Numbered from the stretch's first letter, positions 43,118 through 51,422 are shown. The stretch: DNA of 64,000 nt from Bacteroidetes bacterium UBA7674 (GCA_002483105.1 DLHG01000004.1:316999-380998), one strand, 5' to 3'. Numbers and translations are program-made. The notes: generated by a model from the letters alone, not told the origin.

Positions 43118-44488
43118 TTACTTTCCGATACAGAACTTGGAAAAAATGTAATCCAGTTTGTCTTCGGTGGTTACTTCTCCGGTTATTTCGCCGAGGAAGT
43201 GCAGGCAGCGGCGGATATCGAGGGCGATAAGATCGCCGGGAATGTTGTTGTCCATGCCGTTGCGGATGTCGGTGAGTGAGCTGAGCACTTGTTGTAGTGC
43301 ATGGTGGTGTCGGGCATTGGTGATGACCGTGCCTTCTTGTTTTATCTCTCCTTCAACCACTATGTTGTATAAGGCTTGTAATAGTTGTTGTACATTATCT
43401 TTCTGCTTTGCAGAGATGAAGAGTATATCAGTATCAGCGAATTTCTCTTTGGCTACAGCTACACCGAGGGCATCAACTTTATTGCCGACGAGCAAGTATT
43501 TTATTCCTTCTTTTTCCAGTTCTTCTTTTTGTGCTATTACATCAGCGGGAATACCATTTATTGTATCAAAGAGATAAACGATGATATCGGCTTTCTTCAT
43601 CGCATCCTTGCTCCGCTGCATACCGATGTTCTCTATCACATCGGTGGAGTGTTCGCGAATACCGGCTGTATCTACCAGGCGGAACAATACACCGTTGATG
43701 TTTAGTGTTTCTTCTATGGTATCGCGGGTAGTACCGGCTATTTCACTGACGATAGCGCGCTCTTCATTCAGCAAAGCATTAAGTAATGTGCTCTTTCCTG
43801 CGTTGGGTTTGCCTACTATTGCTACGCTTACACCGTTGCGTATCACATTGCCTAACTTGAATGAATGCACCAGCCCTGTGGTAGCGAGGGTCATTTCGTT
43901 GATGAGTGTATATAAGAGAGTACGGTCGGCGAACTCTACATCTTCCTGGGAGAAGTCGAGCTCCAGCTCTATGAGTGCGCTGAACTTGATGAGTTGCTCC
44001 CGCATGTCTTTTAATTGTTCGCTGAAGCCACCGCGCAGGTTGTGCATAGCTGCCTGTTGGGACGCAGACGACTGGCTGGCGATGAGGTCGGCAACCGCCT
44101 CTGCCTGGGTGAGGTCCATACGGCCGTTGAGGAAGGCGCGTTGGGTGAATTCTCCTGCTTTTGCCATTTGTGCGCCAGCTTGCAGGCACATATCTATCAC
44201 CTTTTGCAGGATGTAGTTGGAACCGTGACAGCTGATCTCCACCACGTCTTCTCCCGTATAGCTCTTGGGGCCTTTGTACAGGCTGACCACTACTTCGTCT
44301 ATCGTTTTATCCGCATCCACTATTCTACCAAAGTGGATGGTATGGGACGGTTGTTCCGAAAGCTTTTTCCCTTTGAATATTTTATCGGCTATAGATATAG
44401 CATCCGCACCACTCAGGCGTATAATGCCGATGGCACCCTCTCCGGGTGGTGTTGCTAATGCTACTATGGTGTCGTTGAATGAGTTCAA
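43118..44488 (-). CDS. mnmE: tRNA modification GTPase MnmE
   Basis: 456 residues: N-terminal tetrahydrofolate-binding domain (DTIVALATPPGEGAIGIIRLSG), helical domain, and an inserted G domain with the P-loop G226-KPNAGKS, the DTAG motif at 273-276 and NKVD. The C terminus ends in the invariant C453-I-G-K. With MnmG it adds the carboxymethylaminomethyl group to U34 of certain tRNAs. The start is a TTG at 44488; no ATG lies before the conserved block. mnmG is not in the window. Confidence 0.95.
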   Translation of the reverse strand: MNSFNDTIVALATPPGEGAIGIIRLSGADAISIADKIFKGKKLSEQPSHTIHFGRIVDADKTIDEVVVSLYKGPKSYTGEDVVEISCHGSNYILQKVIDMCLQAGAQMAKAGEFTQRAFLNGRMDLTQAEAVADLIASQSSASQQAAMHNLRGGFSEQLKDMREQLIKFSALIELELDFSQEDVEFADRTLLYTLINEMTLATTGLVHSFKLGNVIRNGVSVAIVGKPNAGKSTLLNALLNEERAIVSEIAGTTRDTIEETLNINGVLFRLVDTAGIREHSTDVIENIGMQRSKDAMKKADIIVYLFDTINGIPADVIAQKEELEKEGIKYLLVGNKVDALGVAVAKEKFADTDILFISAKQKDNVQQLLQALYNIVVEGEIKQEGTVITNARHHHALQQVLSSLTDIRNGMDNNIPGDLIALDIRRCLHFLGEITGEVTTEDKLDYIFSKFCIGK

Positions 44489-44504
44489 AATTCGCCCCTC
44501 CTAA

Positions 44505-44522
44505 CCTCCCCTAAAGGGGAGG
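44505..44522. repeat. GC-rich palindrome between mnmE and dtd
   Basis: CCTCCCCT and AGGGGAGG form an inverted repeat with almost no loop, embedded in a C-rich run (44494-44511). There is no T tract. A second GC-rich inverted element (CCTG...CAGG and GCCC...GGGC, about 45033-45056) lies just behind dtd. Both resemble small dispersed intergenic repeats, but copies elsewhere cannot be checked here. Confidence 0.4.
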
Positions 44523-44556
44523 GATCATTATTTTAGATGGCAAAGGTAAGCTAAAG

Positions 44557-44564
44557 TATATTTG
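44557..44564 (+). promoter_or_regulatory. TAnnTTTG -7 element for dtd
   Basis: TATATTTG matches the consensus and ends only 4 bases before the dtd ATG, so the transcript may start at or next to the start codon. Confidence 0.5.
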
Positions 44565-44568
44565 TACT

Positions 44569-45024
44569 ATGAGAGCAGTCATACAACGGGTATCTACAGC
44601 GAGTGTCACTATTGGTGGTGAAATGAAGTCGGCTATAGGCATAGGCTTTATGGTGCTGCTGGGCATAGAAGCTGCTGATACCAAAGAGGATGCTGACTGG
44701 CTCTGCAAGAAAATAGCGCAACTCCGTGTTTTCAGCGATGAAGGCGGCCTGATGAATAAGGATATACAAGAGATAGGTGGCGAAGTGCTGGTGGTGAGCC
44801 AGTTTACGCTTCATGCCTCTTATAAAAAAGGGAATCGCCCATCGTTCATCCGTGCAGCACGTCCTGAACAAGCAATACGGCTGTACGAATATTTTACTGC
44901 TCAAATGACGGACGTGCTCGGTAAGCCAACCCTGACAGGAACTTTCGGCGCTGATATGAAGGTGGCATTAGTGAATGACGGGCCGGTAACTATAATAATG
45001 GATTCCCTGAACCGGGATTTTTAG
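44569..45024 (+). CDS. dtd: D-aminoacyl-tRNA deacylase
   Basis: 151 residues, the usual DTD length, starting MRAVIQRVSTASVTIGG. Both active-site motifs are present: SQFTLHA at 77-83 and NDGPVT at 136-141, where the Gly-Pro forms the cross-subunit chirality filter. The enzyme removes D-amino acids (and glycine from tRNA-Ala) wrongly attached to tRNA. It stands alone between GC-rich repeats, back to back with mnmE, another tRNA-related gene. Confidence 0.95.
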   Translation: MRAVIQRVSTASVTIGGEMKSAIGIGFMVLLGIEAADTKEDADWLCKKIAQLRVFSDEGGLMNKDIQEIGGEVLVVSQFTLHASYKKGNRPSFIRAARPEQAIRLYEYFTAQMTDVLGKPTLTGTFGADMKVALVNDGPVTIIMDSLNRDF

Positions 45025-45071
45025 GGGGGTTAAGGCCCACCTGACCGGACGGGCAGGGATTAGCCGGGTTA

Positions 45072-46430
45072 TTAGTAAACCGATAATTTATCTGAGTATA
45101 CGATTTGATTGTTGCGATCAAGAAGTTGGATAAAGTACAATCCTGCTGATGTTCCGTTTAGTGAAATATTGTTATTACCTTTTTTCAATTCAGCACTCAA
45201 CACTTTTTTGCCGCTGATGTCTGTCAGTTCCATTGCCAGACGTTCATCTGTCGAAATGTTAACCTCGTTATGTGCGGGATTAGGATATACTGTGATATCA
45301 GCATTGGTATTTTTCTCTGTAACGCTTAATGGACCTAATGTTTGCAAGTGCAAGGCCGCCACTACACGGGTGAGTAATATGTTGTTGCTAACACTATCCT
45401 GATTGGTGAGGACGGAGATGCAAGTACCTGTTACATCGTCGTAGATGTTTTCGTTGATCCAGCATACATTAGTGCCGCCGTGGTTGTACACCAAATGTCC
45501 ATTAAAGGACGCACGGCGGAATACTCCCAATCCATATCCTACACCGCCACCGAGATTTAATGTTTGTTTCATCTCATCAAGTGAAGTGTTGCTGATGATA
45601 GCTCCTGACATAAGCTTGTCCCAGAATTTTACGTTGTCTTCCGCAGTAGACATGATGGCTCCCGCTGTTCCTGCCATGCTGAAATTAGCTGTGTGCTCCC
45701 AACCAACGTCGATACCGTCTACGAGATACGGAGCACCAAAGTATTTACTCCATGCATGTGGGATAGTACCTGAAGGAGTTTCAAAAGGGAAGAACGATGT
45801 GTTGCTTAATGCTTGCGGATCTAATATGGAGTCGCGCAATGCCTGGTGAAATGAGGTCCCTAATACATCCTTTATTATCAGTCCCGCAAGGAGGTAGTTG
45901 GTATTGGAATAGCTCCAATCAGTTCCCGGTGCGAACAATGGTGCATTGATAAACTGCAAGATGCTTTCGGGCTGCCATATAGCTGTAACATCAGCATTAA
46001 CTGACGGGCCAAAATTAGGGTGGTTTGTAAAGCTGTATAATCCGCTGGTATGGTTAAGCATCTGGCGGATAGTTATCTGGCCATTCACATTGGCTACGCC
46101 CTGTATCCATGTACCTATGGTATCATCCAGATCAAGCAATCCGTTTTCCTGAAGCTTTAGCATCAGCGTTGACACGAAAGTCTTGGTATTGCTACCTATA
46201 CCGAAATGCATATCATCCGTAATGGGCACACCTGCATGCGATTCTCCGTATGTACCTGTCCAAGTTCCCTGTTGCGGTATCAACACAGCGGCTGATGCGC
46301 CTTTGATGTTATACTCTGCACAAACACTATCTAATACAAATTGCAGCCGAGCCTGGAGGTCGGGAGATATTTGTGCGAAGGCGTTTGTCAGAGCACAAGT
46401 AAGTAGTAAAGAGAGTATGAGTTTGCGCAT
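45072..46430 (-). CDS. Exported serine hydrolase (beta-lactamase/DD-peptidase family) with T9SS sorting domain
   Basis: 452 residues: signal peptide (cleaved after FAQ20), a class C beta-lactamase-like domain with S80-N-T-K83 (GIGSNTKTF), Y174-S-N176 and a HGG motif (YNHGGTNV) as the third box, and a C-terminal T9SS sorting domain from about 375 (ITVYPNPAHNEVNIS, GLYFIQLLD). Family members hydrolyse D-amino-acid peptides or esters rather than antibiotics. T9SS export makes this a surface or secreted enzyme. The substrate is not evident. Confidence 0.88.
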   Translation of the reverse strand: MRKLILSLLLTCALTNAFAQISPDLQARLQFVLDSVCAEYNIKGASAAVLIPQQGTWTGTYGESHAGVPITDDMHFGIGSNTKTFVSTLMLKLQENGLLDLDDTIGTWIQGVANVNGQITIRQMLNHTSGLYSFTNHPNFGPSVNADVTAIWQPESILQFINAPLFAPGTDWSYSNTNYLLAGLIIKDVLGTSFHQALRDSILDPQALSNTSFFPFETPSGTIPHAWSKYFGAPYLVDGIDVGWEHTANFSMAGTAGAIMSTAEDNVKFWDKLMSGAIISNTSLDEMKQTLNLGGGVGYGLGVFRRASFNGHLVYNHGGTNVCWINENIYDDVTGTCISVLTNQDSVSNNILLTRVVAALHLQTLGPLSVTEKNTNADITVYPNPAHNEVNISTDERLAMELTDISGKKVLSAELKKGNNNISLNGTSAGLYFIQLLDRNNQIVYSDKLSVY

Positions 46431-46537
46431 GTTACAATGATTTTACTAACGGTAGACGTAAAGATGCGGCTATAACCTAATTCCAAAAGGGGGATTTTTT
46501 TGAATGTAAATTCCATCGTCAACCTATAGCTATTTCT

Positions 46538-46545
46538 TACCTTTG
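46538..46545 (+). promoter_or_regulatory. TAnnTTTG -7 element for the SUI1-like gene
   Basis: TACCTTTG ends 4 bases before the ATG at 46550, the same geometry as at dtd, predicting a leaderless or nearly leaderless mRNA. Confidence 0.5.
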
Positions 46546-46549
46546 CTCT

Positions 46550-46891
46550 ATGTCAAAGAAAAATAAAGACAGAAATGACGGGCTGGTATACTCCACTAAC
46601 CAGGAGTATTTTAATGACTATGATGAACCGCAAGAAGATGCGGAAACCTTGCCGAAAGAAAAGCAGAAACTCAGAGTAAAGCTGGACAGCAAGCAACGGG
46701 CGGGCAAACTGGTGACACTGGTAGAGGGTTTTACGGGTGTACCTGAGGATATGGAGGCACTGGGCAAACAGCTGAAAACCAAGTGTGGCGCAGGCGGCAG
46801 CGTCAAAGATGGATTAATCATAATACAAGGCGACTATAAAGAAAAAATCATTGCATGGCTGAAGGATTGGGGCTATGTTTTAACCAAATGA
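46550..46891 (+). CDS. SUI1/eIF1-like translation initiation factor (YciH family)
   Basis: 113 residues: a charged, probably disordered N terminus of about 40 residues, then a SUI1 fold (GKLVTLVEGFTGVPEDMEAL, LKTKCGAGGSVKDGLIIIQG, IIAWLKDWGY). The glycine-rich CGAGGS loop matches the site that contacts the ribosomal P site in eIF1. Bacterial YciH proteins are thought to tune start-site fidelity or inhibit initiation under stress. The transketolase-half gene starts 34 bases later but has its own -7 element. Confidence 0.9.
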   Translation: MSKKNKDRNDGLVYSTNQEYFNDYDEPQEDAETLPKEKQKLRVKLDSKQRAGKLVTLVEGFTGVPEDMEALGKQLKTKCGAGGSVKDGLIIIQGDYKEKIIAWLKDWGYVLTK

Positions 46892-46897
46892 TAAACG

Positions 46898-46905
46898 TAC
46901 TTTTG
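46898..46905 (+). promoter_or_regulatory. TAnnTTTG -7 element for the transketolase C-half gene
   Basis: TACTTTTG lies 20 bases before the ATG at 46926, just after the stop of the SUI1-like gene. Confidence 0.45.
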
Positions 46906-46925
46906 CCGCGTCATTTTTCTACTAC

Positions 46926-47885
46926 ATGTTACAGGACATACAGATATTAAACGAAAAAGATACCCGTTCAGGCTTTGGCGAGGGTATATTGGAACTGGGA
47001 CGTACCAACCCGAATGTGGTTGCCCTTACCGCCGACCTTGCAGGTTCTCTGAAGCTGAATGATTTCATTAAAGAATTCCCCGACCGCTTTATACAGTGTG
47101 GTATTGCGGAAGCGAATATGATAGGCGTAGCGGCAGGCCTTACCATAGGTGGTAAGATACCGTTCACTACTACTTTCGCCAACTTCTCTACTTCGCGCGT
47201 GTACGATCAGGTTCGCCAGTCGGTAGCTTATAGCGGAAAGAACGTGAAGATATGTGCATCGCACGCCGGCTTAACGCTGGGCGAAGATGGCGCTACTCAC
47301 CAGGTACTGGAAGACATAGGCATGATGCGTATGCTGCCGGGTATGGCGGTGATCGTTCCTTGTGACTTCAACCAAACGAAAGCGGCAACCATAGCAATAG
47401 CTGAGCATCAAGGCCCTGTGTACTTGCGTTTCGGCCGCCCGAAATGGCCAAACTTTACAGCACCTGACCAGAAGTTTGAAATAGGTAAGGCACAAGTGCT
47501 GGCAGAAGGCGCTGATGTATCTATCATAGCCTGTGGCCACCTGGTATGGATAGCGGTAGAAGCTGCTAAGATACTGGCGGAGAAAGGCATCTCGGTTGAG
47601 TTGATAAATATGCATACCATCAAGCCGCTGGATGAAGCTGCAATACTGAAGTCTGTTGGCAAAACAGGTTGTGTAGTAACAGCAGAAGAGCACCAGATAA
47701 ATGGCGGACTCGGTGATGCAGTAGCGAATGTACTGTCGCGCAACAACCCTGTACCTCATGAGTATGTAGCTGTAATGGACACCTTTGGTGAAAGCGGTAC
47801 GCCTAACCAACTGCTGGAGAAGTACGGACTGAATAAAGAAAATATAGTCGCTGCTGCTGAAAAGGCAATGGCGAGGAAGAAATAG
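46926..47885 (+). CDS. Transketolase, C-terminal half (split enzyme)
   Basis: 319 residues matching only the pyrimidine-binding and C-terminal domains of transketolase: QCGIAEANMIGVAAGLTIGG carries the Glu that activates thiamine diphosphate, followed by SHAGLTLGEDGATHQVLEDIG and the C-terminal TAEEHQINGGLGDAVA. The N-terminal diphosphate-binding half is missing because many Bacteroidota and archaea encode the enzyme as two genes. That partner normally sits directly upstream, but here the upstream gene is a SUI1 factor, so it is elsewhere. Together the halves move two-carbon units in the pentose phosphate pathway. Confidence 0.9.
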   Translation: MLQDIQILNEKDTRSGFGEGILELGRTNPNVVALTADLAGSLKLNDFIKEFPDRFIQCGIAEANMIGVAAGLTIGGKIPFTTTFANFSTSRVYDQVRQSVAYSGKNVKICASHAGLTLGEDGATHQVLEDIGMMRMLPGMAVIVPCDFNQTKAATIAIAEHQGPVYLRFGRPKWPNFTAPDQKFEIGKAQVLAEGADVSIIACGHLVWIAVEAAKILAEKGISVELINMHTIKPLDEAAILKSVGKTGCVVTAEEHQINGGLGDAVANVLSRNNPVPHEYVAVMDTFGESGTPNQLLEKYGLNKENIVAAAEKAMARKK

Positions 47886-47918
47886 TCTTGGCTACCCGCC
47901 CGGATGATATTACTTAAG

Positions 47919-47952
47919 ATGGCTTGATAATTGTAAAAGATTATCAAGCCAT
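47919..47952 (+). terminator. Terminator after the transketolase C-half gene
   Basis: A perfect 13-bp stem (47919-47931 with 47940-47952) followed by TTTA separates this gene from the LEA2 lipoprotein gene. Confidence 0.85.
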
Positions 47953-47968
47953 TTACAATTAAGAAAAG

Positions 47969-48421
47969 ATGAACAGAATAGTAGCCATAGCCTTTGCTTT
48001 TATCGTGATACTTACGGGTTGTGCGAAGCCAAAGGATCTTCAATATAAAGGGATACAGAACATAAGGATCAACTCGGTTTCTTTTTCCAAAACGCAACTG
48101 GGTGCTGATATAAAATTCTACAACCCGAACAGTTACCCGATGGTGCTGAAGGATGCCGTTGCCGATGTGTATGTAGAGAACAAACTGATAGGAAATGTGC
48201 GGCTCGACAACACCTTTAATGTGCCCAGGCGGGATACATTCCTATTACCCGTGCTGCTGGATGCTAACCTGGGTGGTGTGCTGGGAAATCTTGTACAGGC
48301 ACTTGCCAATAAAGAAGTAACTGTAAAATTCACGGGAATGGTAAAGGCGGGGCGTAACGGGATATTTGTGAATATACCCATCAGCTATGAGGGTAAGCAA
48401 AAGTTGAACCTGGATTTCTAA
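47969..48421 (+). CDS. LEA type 2 family lipoprotein
   Basis: 150 residues: lipoprotein signal with lipobox LTGC17 near the N terminus, then a single LEA2 (water-stress/hypersensitive) beta-sandwich: IRINSVSFSKTQLGADIKFYNPNSYPMVLKDAVADVYVENK is its typical first half with the NPN turn. Such proteins are small periplasmic lipid- or protein-binding modules of unclear role. Its stop codon directly abuts the stop of the convergent rsmI gene, with no base between them. Confidence 0.8.
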   Translation: MNRIVAIAFAFIVILTGCAKPKDLQYKGIQNIRINSVSFSKTQLGADIKFYNPNSYPMVLKDAVADVYVENKLIGNVRLDNTFNVPRRDTFLLPVLLDANLGGVLGNLVQALANKEVTVKFTGMVKAGRNGIFVNIPISYEGKQKLNLDF

Positions 48422-49090
48422 TTATTCTTTTCCTGCAATAACTAAAACGATCTCTCCCTTTGGCGGATGCGCTTCGTAATGGGCGGCGAGTTCGGGGAGG
48501 GTGCCTTTGCGGGTTTCTTCGAACATTTTTGTAAGCTCACGGCATACAGCAGCTTGTCTGTCGGTACCGAAATGTTCTGATAACTCCGTGAGTGTTTTTA
48601 TTAATCGGTGTGGTGATTCATACAGCACTACCGTGCGGTCTTCTTCTGCCAGTTTTTTCATCATAGTTTGCCTGCCTTTTTTCAAGGGAAGGAAACCTTC
48701 AAAGCAAAAACTATTGGATGGGATGCCCGATTGCACCAATGCCGGGACAAATGCTGTAGCGCCGGGAAGGCAGGTGACTGGGATATTATTCTTCAGGCAC
48801 TCACGTACCAACAAAAAGCCTGGGTCGGAAATGCCGGGTGTTCCTGCGTCTGTGATGAGCGCGTAGGTTTTGCCGGACTGTAACTGCTCCACTAAGTAAG
48901 TGAGCATTTTGTGCTCATTATGCTGATGATGCGGTGTGAGTGGCTTATGTATATCGTAATGCCGGAGCAATACTGAGCTGGTACGGGTATCTTCACATAG
49001 TATTCCATCTGCCTGTTTCAGCACTTCAACAGCACGGTAAGTGATGTCGCCAAGATTGCCAATAGGCGATGGTACTAAGTAGAGATGCAT
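48422..49090 (-). CDS. rsmI: 16S rRNA (cytidine-1402-2'-O)-methyltransferase
   Basis: 222 residues of the tetrapyrrole-methylase fold with the RsmI signature: LYLVPSPIGNLGDITYRA at the start, LCEDTRTSSVLLRHYDI, ITDAGTPGISDPGFLLVREC and LYESPHRLIKTL. It methylates the 2'-O of C1402 in the ribosomal P site using SAM. At 222 residues it is shorter than the E. coli protein (286) and lacks the C-terminal extension, as often seen in this phylum. It is last in a likely operon with purS and pssA, separated from purS by an AT-rich inverted repeat. Confidence 0.92.
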   Translation of the reverse strand: MHLYLVPSPIGNLGDITYRAVEVLKQADGILCEDTRTSSVLLRHYDIHKPLTPHHQHNEHKMLTYLVEQLQSGKTYALITDAGTPGISDPGFLLVRECLKNNIPVTCLPGATAFVPALVQSGIPSNSFCFEGFLPLKKGRQTMMKKLAEEDRTVVLYESPHRLIKTLTELSEHFGTDRQAAVCRELTKMFEETRKGTLPELAAHYEAHPPKGEIVLVIAGKE

Positions 49091-49123
49091 ACCGCGTGGA
49101 GTTAAAAAGTTAAAAAGGTAACA

Positions 49124-49165
49124 GGTTAATAAGTCAGCGCAAAATGCCCTTTTAACTTATTAACC
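49124..49165 (-). terminator. AT-rich inverted repeat between purS and rsmI
   Basis: GGTTAATAAGT (49124-49134) and ACTTATTAACC (49155-49165) form a perfect 11-bp stem with a 20-base loop. Repeated GTTAA words on both sides make it resemble a small dispersed repeat. It could attenuate or end transcription from purS. Confidence 0.5.
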
Positions 49166-49175
49166 TATTAACGTT

Positions 49176-49427
49176 TTACCCCTCTGCGACAGTAACCTCA
49201 AAGGCCTCCATTACGGGGTTAGCCAGGAGTTTCTTGCAGGCTTCTGTTGCCATTTGTGTAGCGTCTTCTTTGCTGTTAGCTTCTATGCTCAGGGCGATAT
49301 GCTTGCCGATACGAACGTCGTTAACACCTGTAAGTCCCAGGTTGTGCAGGCTGCTATTGACAGCTTTACCTTGAGGGTCTAACAATTCTTTCAGTGGCAT
49401 TACCTTGATATGAGCGGTATATTTCAT
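49176..49427 (-). CDS. purS: Phosphoribosylformylglycinamidine synthase subunit PurS
   Basis: 83 residues, the expected PurS size, with KYTAHIKVMPLKELLDPQGK at the start and SLHNLGLTGVNDVRIGKHI in the middle. PurS is the small structural subunit joining PurL and the glutaminase PurQ in the fourth step of purine synthesis. purL and purQ are not in the window, so the complex is encoded at scattered sites. It starts 23 bases after pssA on the same strand. Confidence 0.92.
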   Translation of the reverse strand: MKYTAHIKVMPLKELLDPQGKAVNSSLHNLGLTGVNDVRIGKHIALSIEANSKEDATQMATEACKKLLANPVMEAFEVTVAEG

Positions 49428-49450
49428 TACGGTTGATTTATTCTATGATA

Positions 49451-50236
49451 TTATTGTTGTGTAGCAGCTTCCTGGGGTGCTTTATATACCAATGACAACA
49501 GTATATACAAAGCAAATAGTACAGGAATGGCAGCAGCGTTCAGCAAAGGTAATGCAGCCAATGCAACTAAGAGTAATAGTATTTGCGGCCACATATATTT
49601 TACCTGCCATTTAGCCGGCATCAGCTTGAAGAACTGGATTTTGGAAACCATGAGCCAGCAAAGGACTGCTATCAGGCAGTAGATCGTCCACTTACCCTGC
49701 AGGGCATTACCCAGATTATACGGATTGTAAAAATTAATGAGTGGGAAAGAAGCTACTAATATACCCACAGCCGGAACCGGCATGCCCGTGAACGACCATT
49801 TTTGCTGATCGGAGGTAATATTGAAGCGAGCGAGCCTTAATGCAGCGAAAGCAGCTACCAGGAAAGCAGGAGCCATTGCCAGCATATTAATATCCATTGC
49901 TTTGGGTTCGGCCATAAGGGAAGCCCAGAGCATTTTAAACAATATCATGGCCGGAGCTACGCCAAAAGAGATGACATCGGCAAGGGAGTCCAGGTCTTTG
50001 CCTATAGGCGAAAATACCCTTAAGGCCCTTGCTGCAAAGCCATCCAGCAAGTCGAAAAGAGCTGCTGCAGCAATAAAGACACCTGCCCAGTAGGCCTGCT
50101 CAGTGCCATAAACCCAATAATAGCCATTATTAGCGGCATCCAGGACCCTAAAAGGCTGTGAATCAAGAGCGAAAACAATAGCGATACAACCACAAACGAG
50201 GTTGCAAAGCGTTAAAATGTTGGGTAAATGCTTCAT
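49451..50236 (-). CDS. pssA: CDP-diacylglycerol-serine O-phosphatidyltransferase
   Basis: 261 residues with about eight membrane helices and the complete CDP-alcohol phosphotransferase motif: D62, D65-G66, A69-R70, G79, D83 and D87 with exact family spacing. Together with the start KHLPNILTLCNLVCGC this points to the PssA subfamily, making phosphatidylserine, the precursor of phosphatidylethanolamine. It is first in the pssA-purS-rsmI series. Its -7 element lies 7 bases before the ATG. Confidence 0.9.
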   Translation of the reverse strand: MKHLPNILTLCNLVCGCIAIVFALDSQPFRVLDAANNGYYWVYGTEQAYWAGVFIAAAALFDLLDGFAARALRVFSPIGKDLDSLADVISFGVAPAMILFKMLWASLMAEPKAMDINMLAMAPAFLVAAFAALRLARFNITSDQQKWSFTGMPVPAVGILVASFPLINFYNPYNLGNALQGKWTIYCLIAVLCWLMVSKIQFFKLMPAKWQVKYMWPQILLLLVALAALPLLNAAAIPVLFALYILLSLVYKAPQEAATQQ

Positions 50237-50243
50237 GAGGGCT

Positions 50244-50251
50244 CAAAAGTA
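50244..50251 (-). promoter_or_regulatory. TAnnTTTG -7 element for pssA
   Basis: The minus strand reads TACTTTTG from 50251 to 50244, an exact match, leaving only 7 bases to the ATG at 50236. Confidence 0.45.
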
Positions 50252-50642
50252 GCAATTTATGGCAATAGCAGTATCAGTGGCGGCATTTCAGTACATTAAT
50301 GCGTTTTATTAATTCTTTTTTGAAAGAAGTGTTGTATCCCGTATTTGCATAAAAGCCTTGTGGGATGGCAGTTTCAGCGATATGAGTGCCGATTTATGGG
50401 AAGAAAAGGCAAAAAATTTATTGAAAAAGGCTTTGATTAATACTTTTTTGTCCTTTTATTTGTGCTTGCAGTATCTGTTATCAGTACGGCTGTTCTTAGA
50501 AGAAGTGAGGTTTTATTGGTGTTTTGGCCGATATGTGAACATGACGAGAATAGTTTTCTAGTATAGGCTATTGCAAAAGTCGTTAACATTAATTATCATT
50601 GTTGTCTTTAAAACTTTGTTTACAAACAAACACACATTTTAT
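50252..50642. other. Gene-free stretch between pssA and the outer-membrane protein gene
   Basis: About 390 bases of AT-rich sequence without a supported gene. A plus-strand frame of 67 codons at 50358-50561 has no recognisable features and a composition unlike the neighbours. A short TTCTTT/AAAGAA inverted pair lies near 50313-50328. A near-match promoter word AAACTTTG at 50611-50618, 24 bases before the next gene, may serve that gene. Part of this stretch is probably its long upstream control region. Confidence 0.5.
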
Positions 50643-51422
50643 ATGAAAAAATTGCTCCTTGCTTTATTGGCTGTCGGCGGTTTTGCTTCTGCTAATGCAC
50701 AAAAGAATACTGTTCTTCTTTATGGTAACGCTGGTTATGCATCAAGCACAGTTGATTATGGATTCGCTAGCTACAGGTCACAATCCTGGGGCGTTAATCC
50801 CGGAATCGGTTACCAATTCTCTAACCACATGACTATCGGTCTTCAAGGTGGTTACAACAACATGAGAACTCCAGCCGGAGATGCTACAAACTCAACTACG
50901 CTTAATAAAGACTGGTCAGTTGGCGGATTTTGGCGCTATACTCACTATGTAGGTAATATATTCTTCATCTACAACCAAATGCAATTAAGTTATGTTGCTG
51001 GTTCTGTAGAAACAGAAGGTATCAACAACCGTACTAACTACAGTGGTGTTACAGGTTCTTGGTTCCCAGCTATCGGAGCTTTCGTTCATAAAGGCTTAGC
51101 TCTTAACTTCAACATGGGCGGTGTAGGATTTGCATCAGTAAATGGTGATGCTTCTTCAATCAACAATCCAGCTGTATCTCGTAATGATTTCGCTATCACT
51201 ATGGGTCGTCAAATCAACATGGGCGTTTCTTTGAACATCGGTTGCAAATCTAAGCGTGGCCATGGTCACCACAGTGAGCCAGGTGCTGAAGTTCGTCGCA
51301 TGAAAATCGTTGAAGACGACGAAGAAACAGAAGATGATGACTACTCTGCAAAGAAAGCTCGTCTGAAAGCTAAAAGAGAAAAACAAAAAGTTCGCATTAA
51401 GAGCGGTGATGACGACGAATAG
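50643..51422 (+). CDS. Outer-membrane beta-barrel-like protein with a charged C-terminal tail
   Basis: 259 residues from the ATG at 50643 (an upstream in-frame ATG would precede an unnatural leader). A signal peptide (MKKLLLALLAVGGFASANAQ) is followed by about 180 residues of alternating, Gly/Asn/Tyr-rich strands typical of small outer-membrane barrels (NPGIGYQFSNHMTIGLQGGY). The last 55 residues are unlike a barrel: an acidic block DDEETEDDDYS, then a Lys/Arg-rich block, then GDDDE. Codon choice looks different from the neighbours, with many -T-ending codons, suggesting high expression. Function unknown. Confidence 0.72.
   Translation: MKKLLLALLAVGGFASANAQKNTVLLYGNAGYASSTVDYGFASYRSQSWGVNPGIGYQFSNHMTIGLQGGYNNMRTPAGDATNSTTLNKDWSVGGFWRYTHYVGNIFFIYNQMQLSYVAGSVETEGINNRTNYSGVTGSWFPAIGAFVHKGLALNFNMGGVGFASVNGDASSINNPAVSRNDFAITMGRQINMGVSLNIGCKSKRGHGHHSEPGAEVRRMKIVEDDEETEDDDYSAKKARLKAKREKQKVRIKSGDDDE

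Noticed and set aside
43581..44216. A 211-codon frame opposite mnmE
   Set aside because: mnmE is unambiguous by its G-domain motifs and CIGK end; the opposite frame is serine/arginine-rich by complementarity only.
50358..50561. A 67-codon frame in the gap upstream of the outer-membrane protein
   Set aside because: No family resemblance and a poor amino-acid make-up; the stretch is more likely control sequence.
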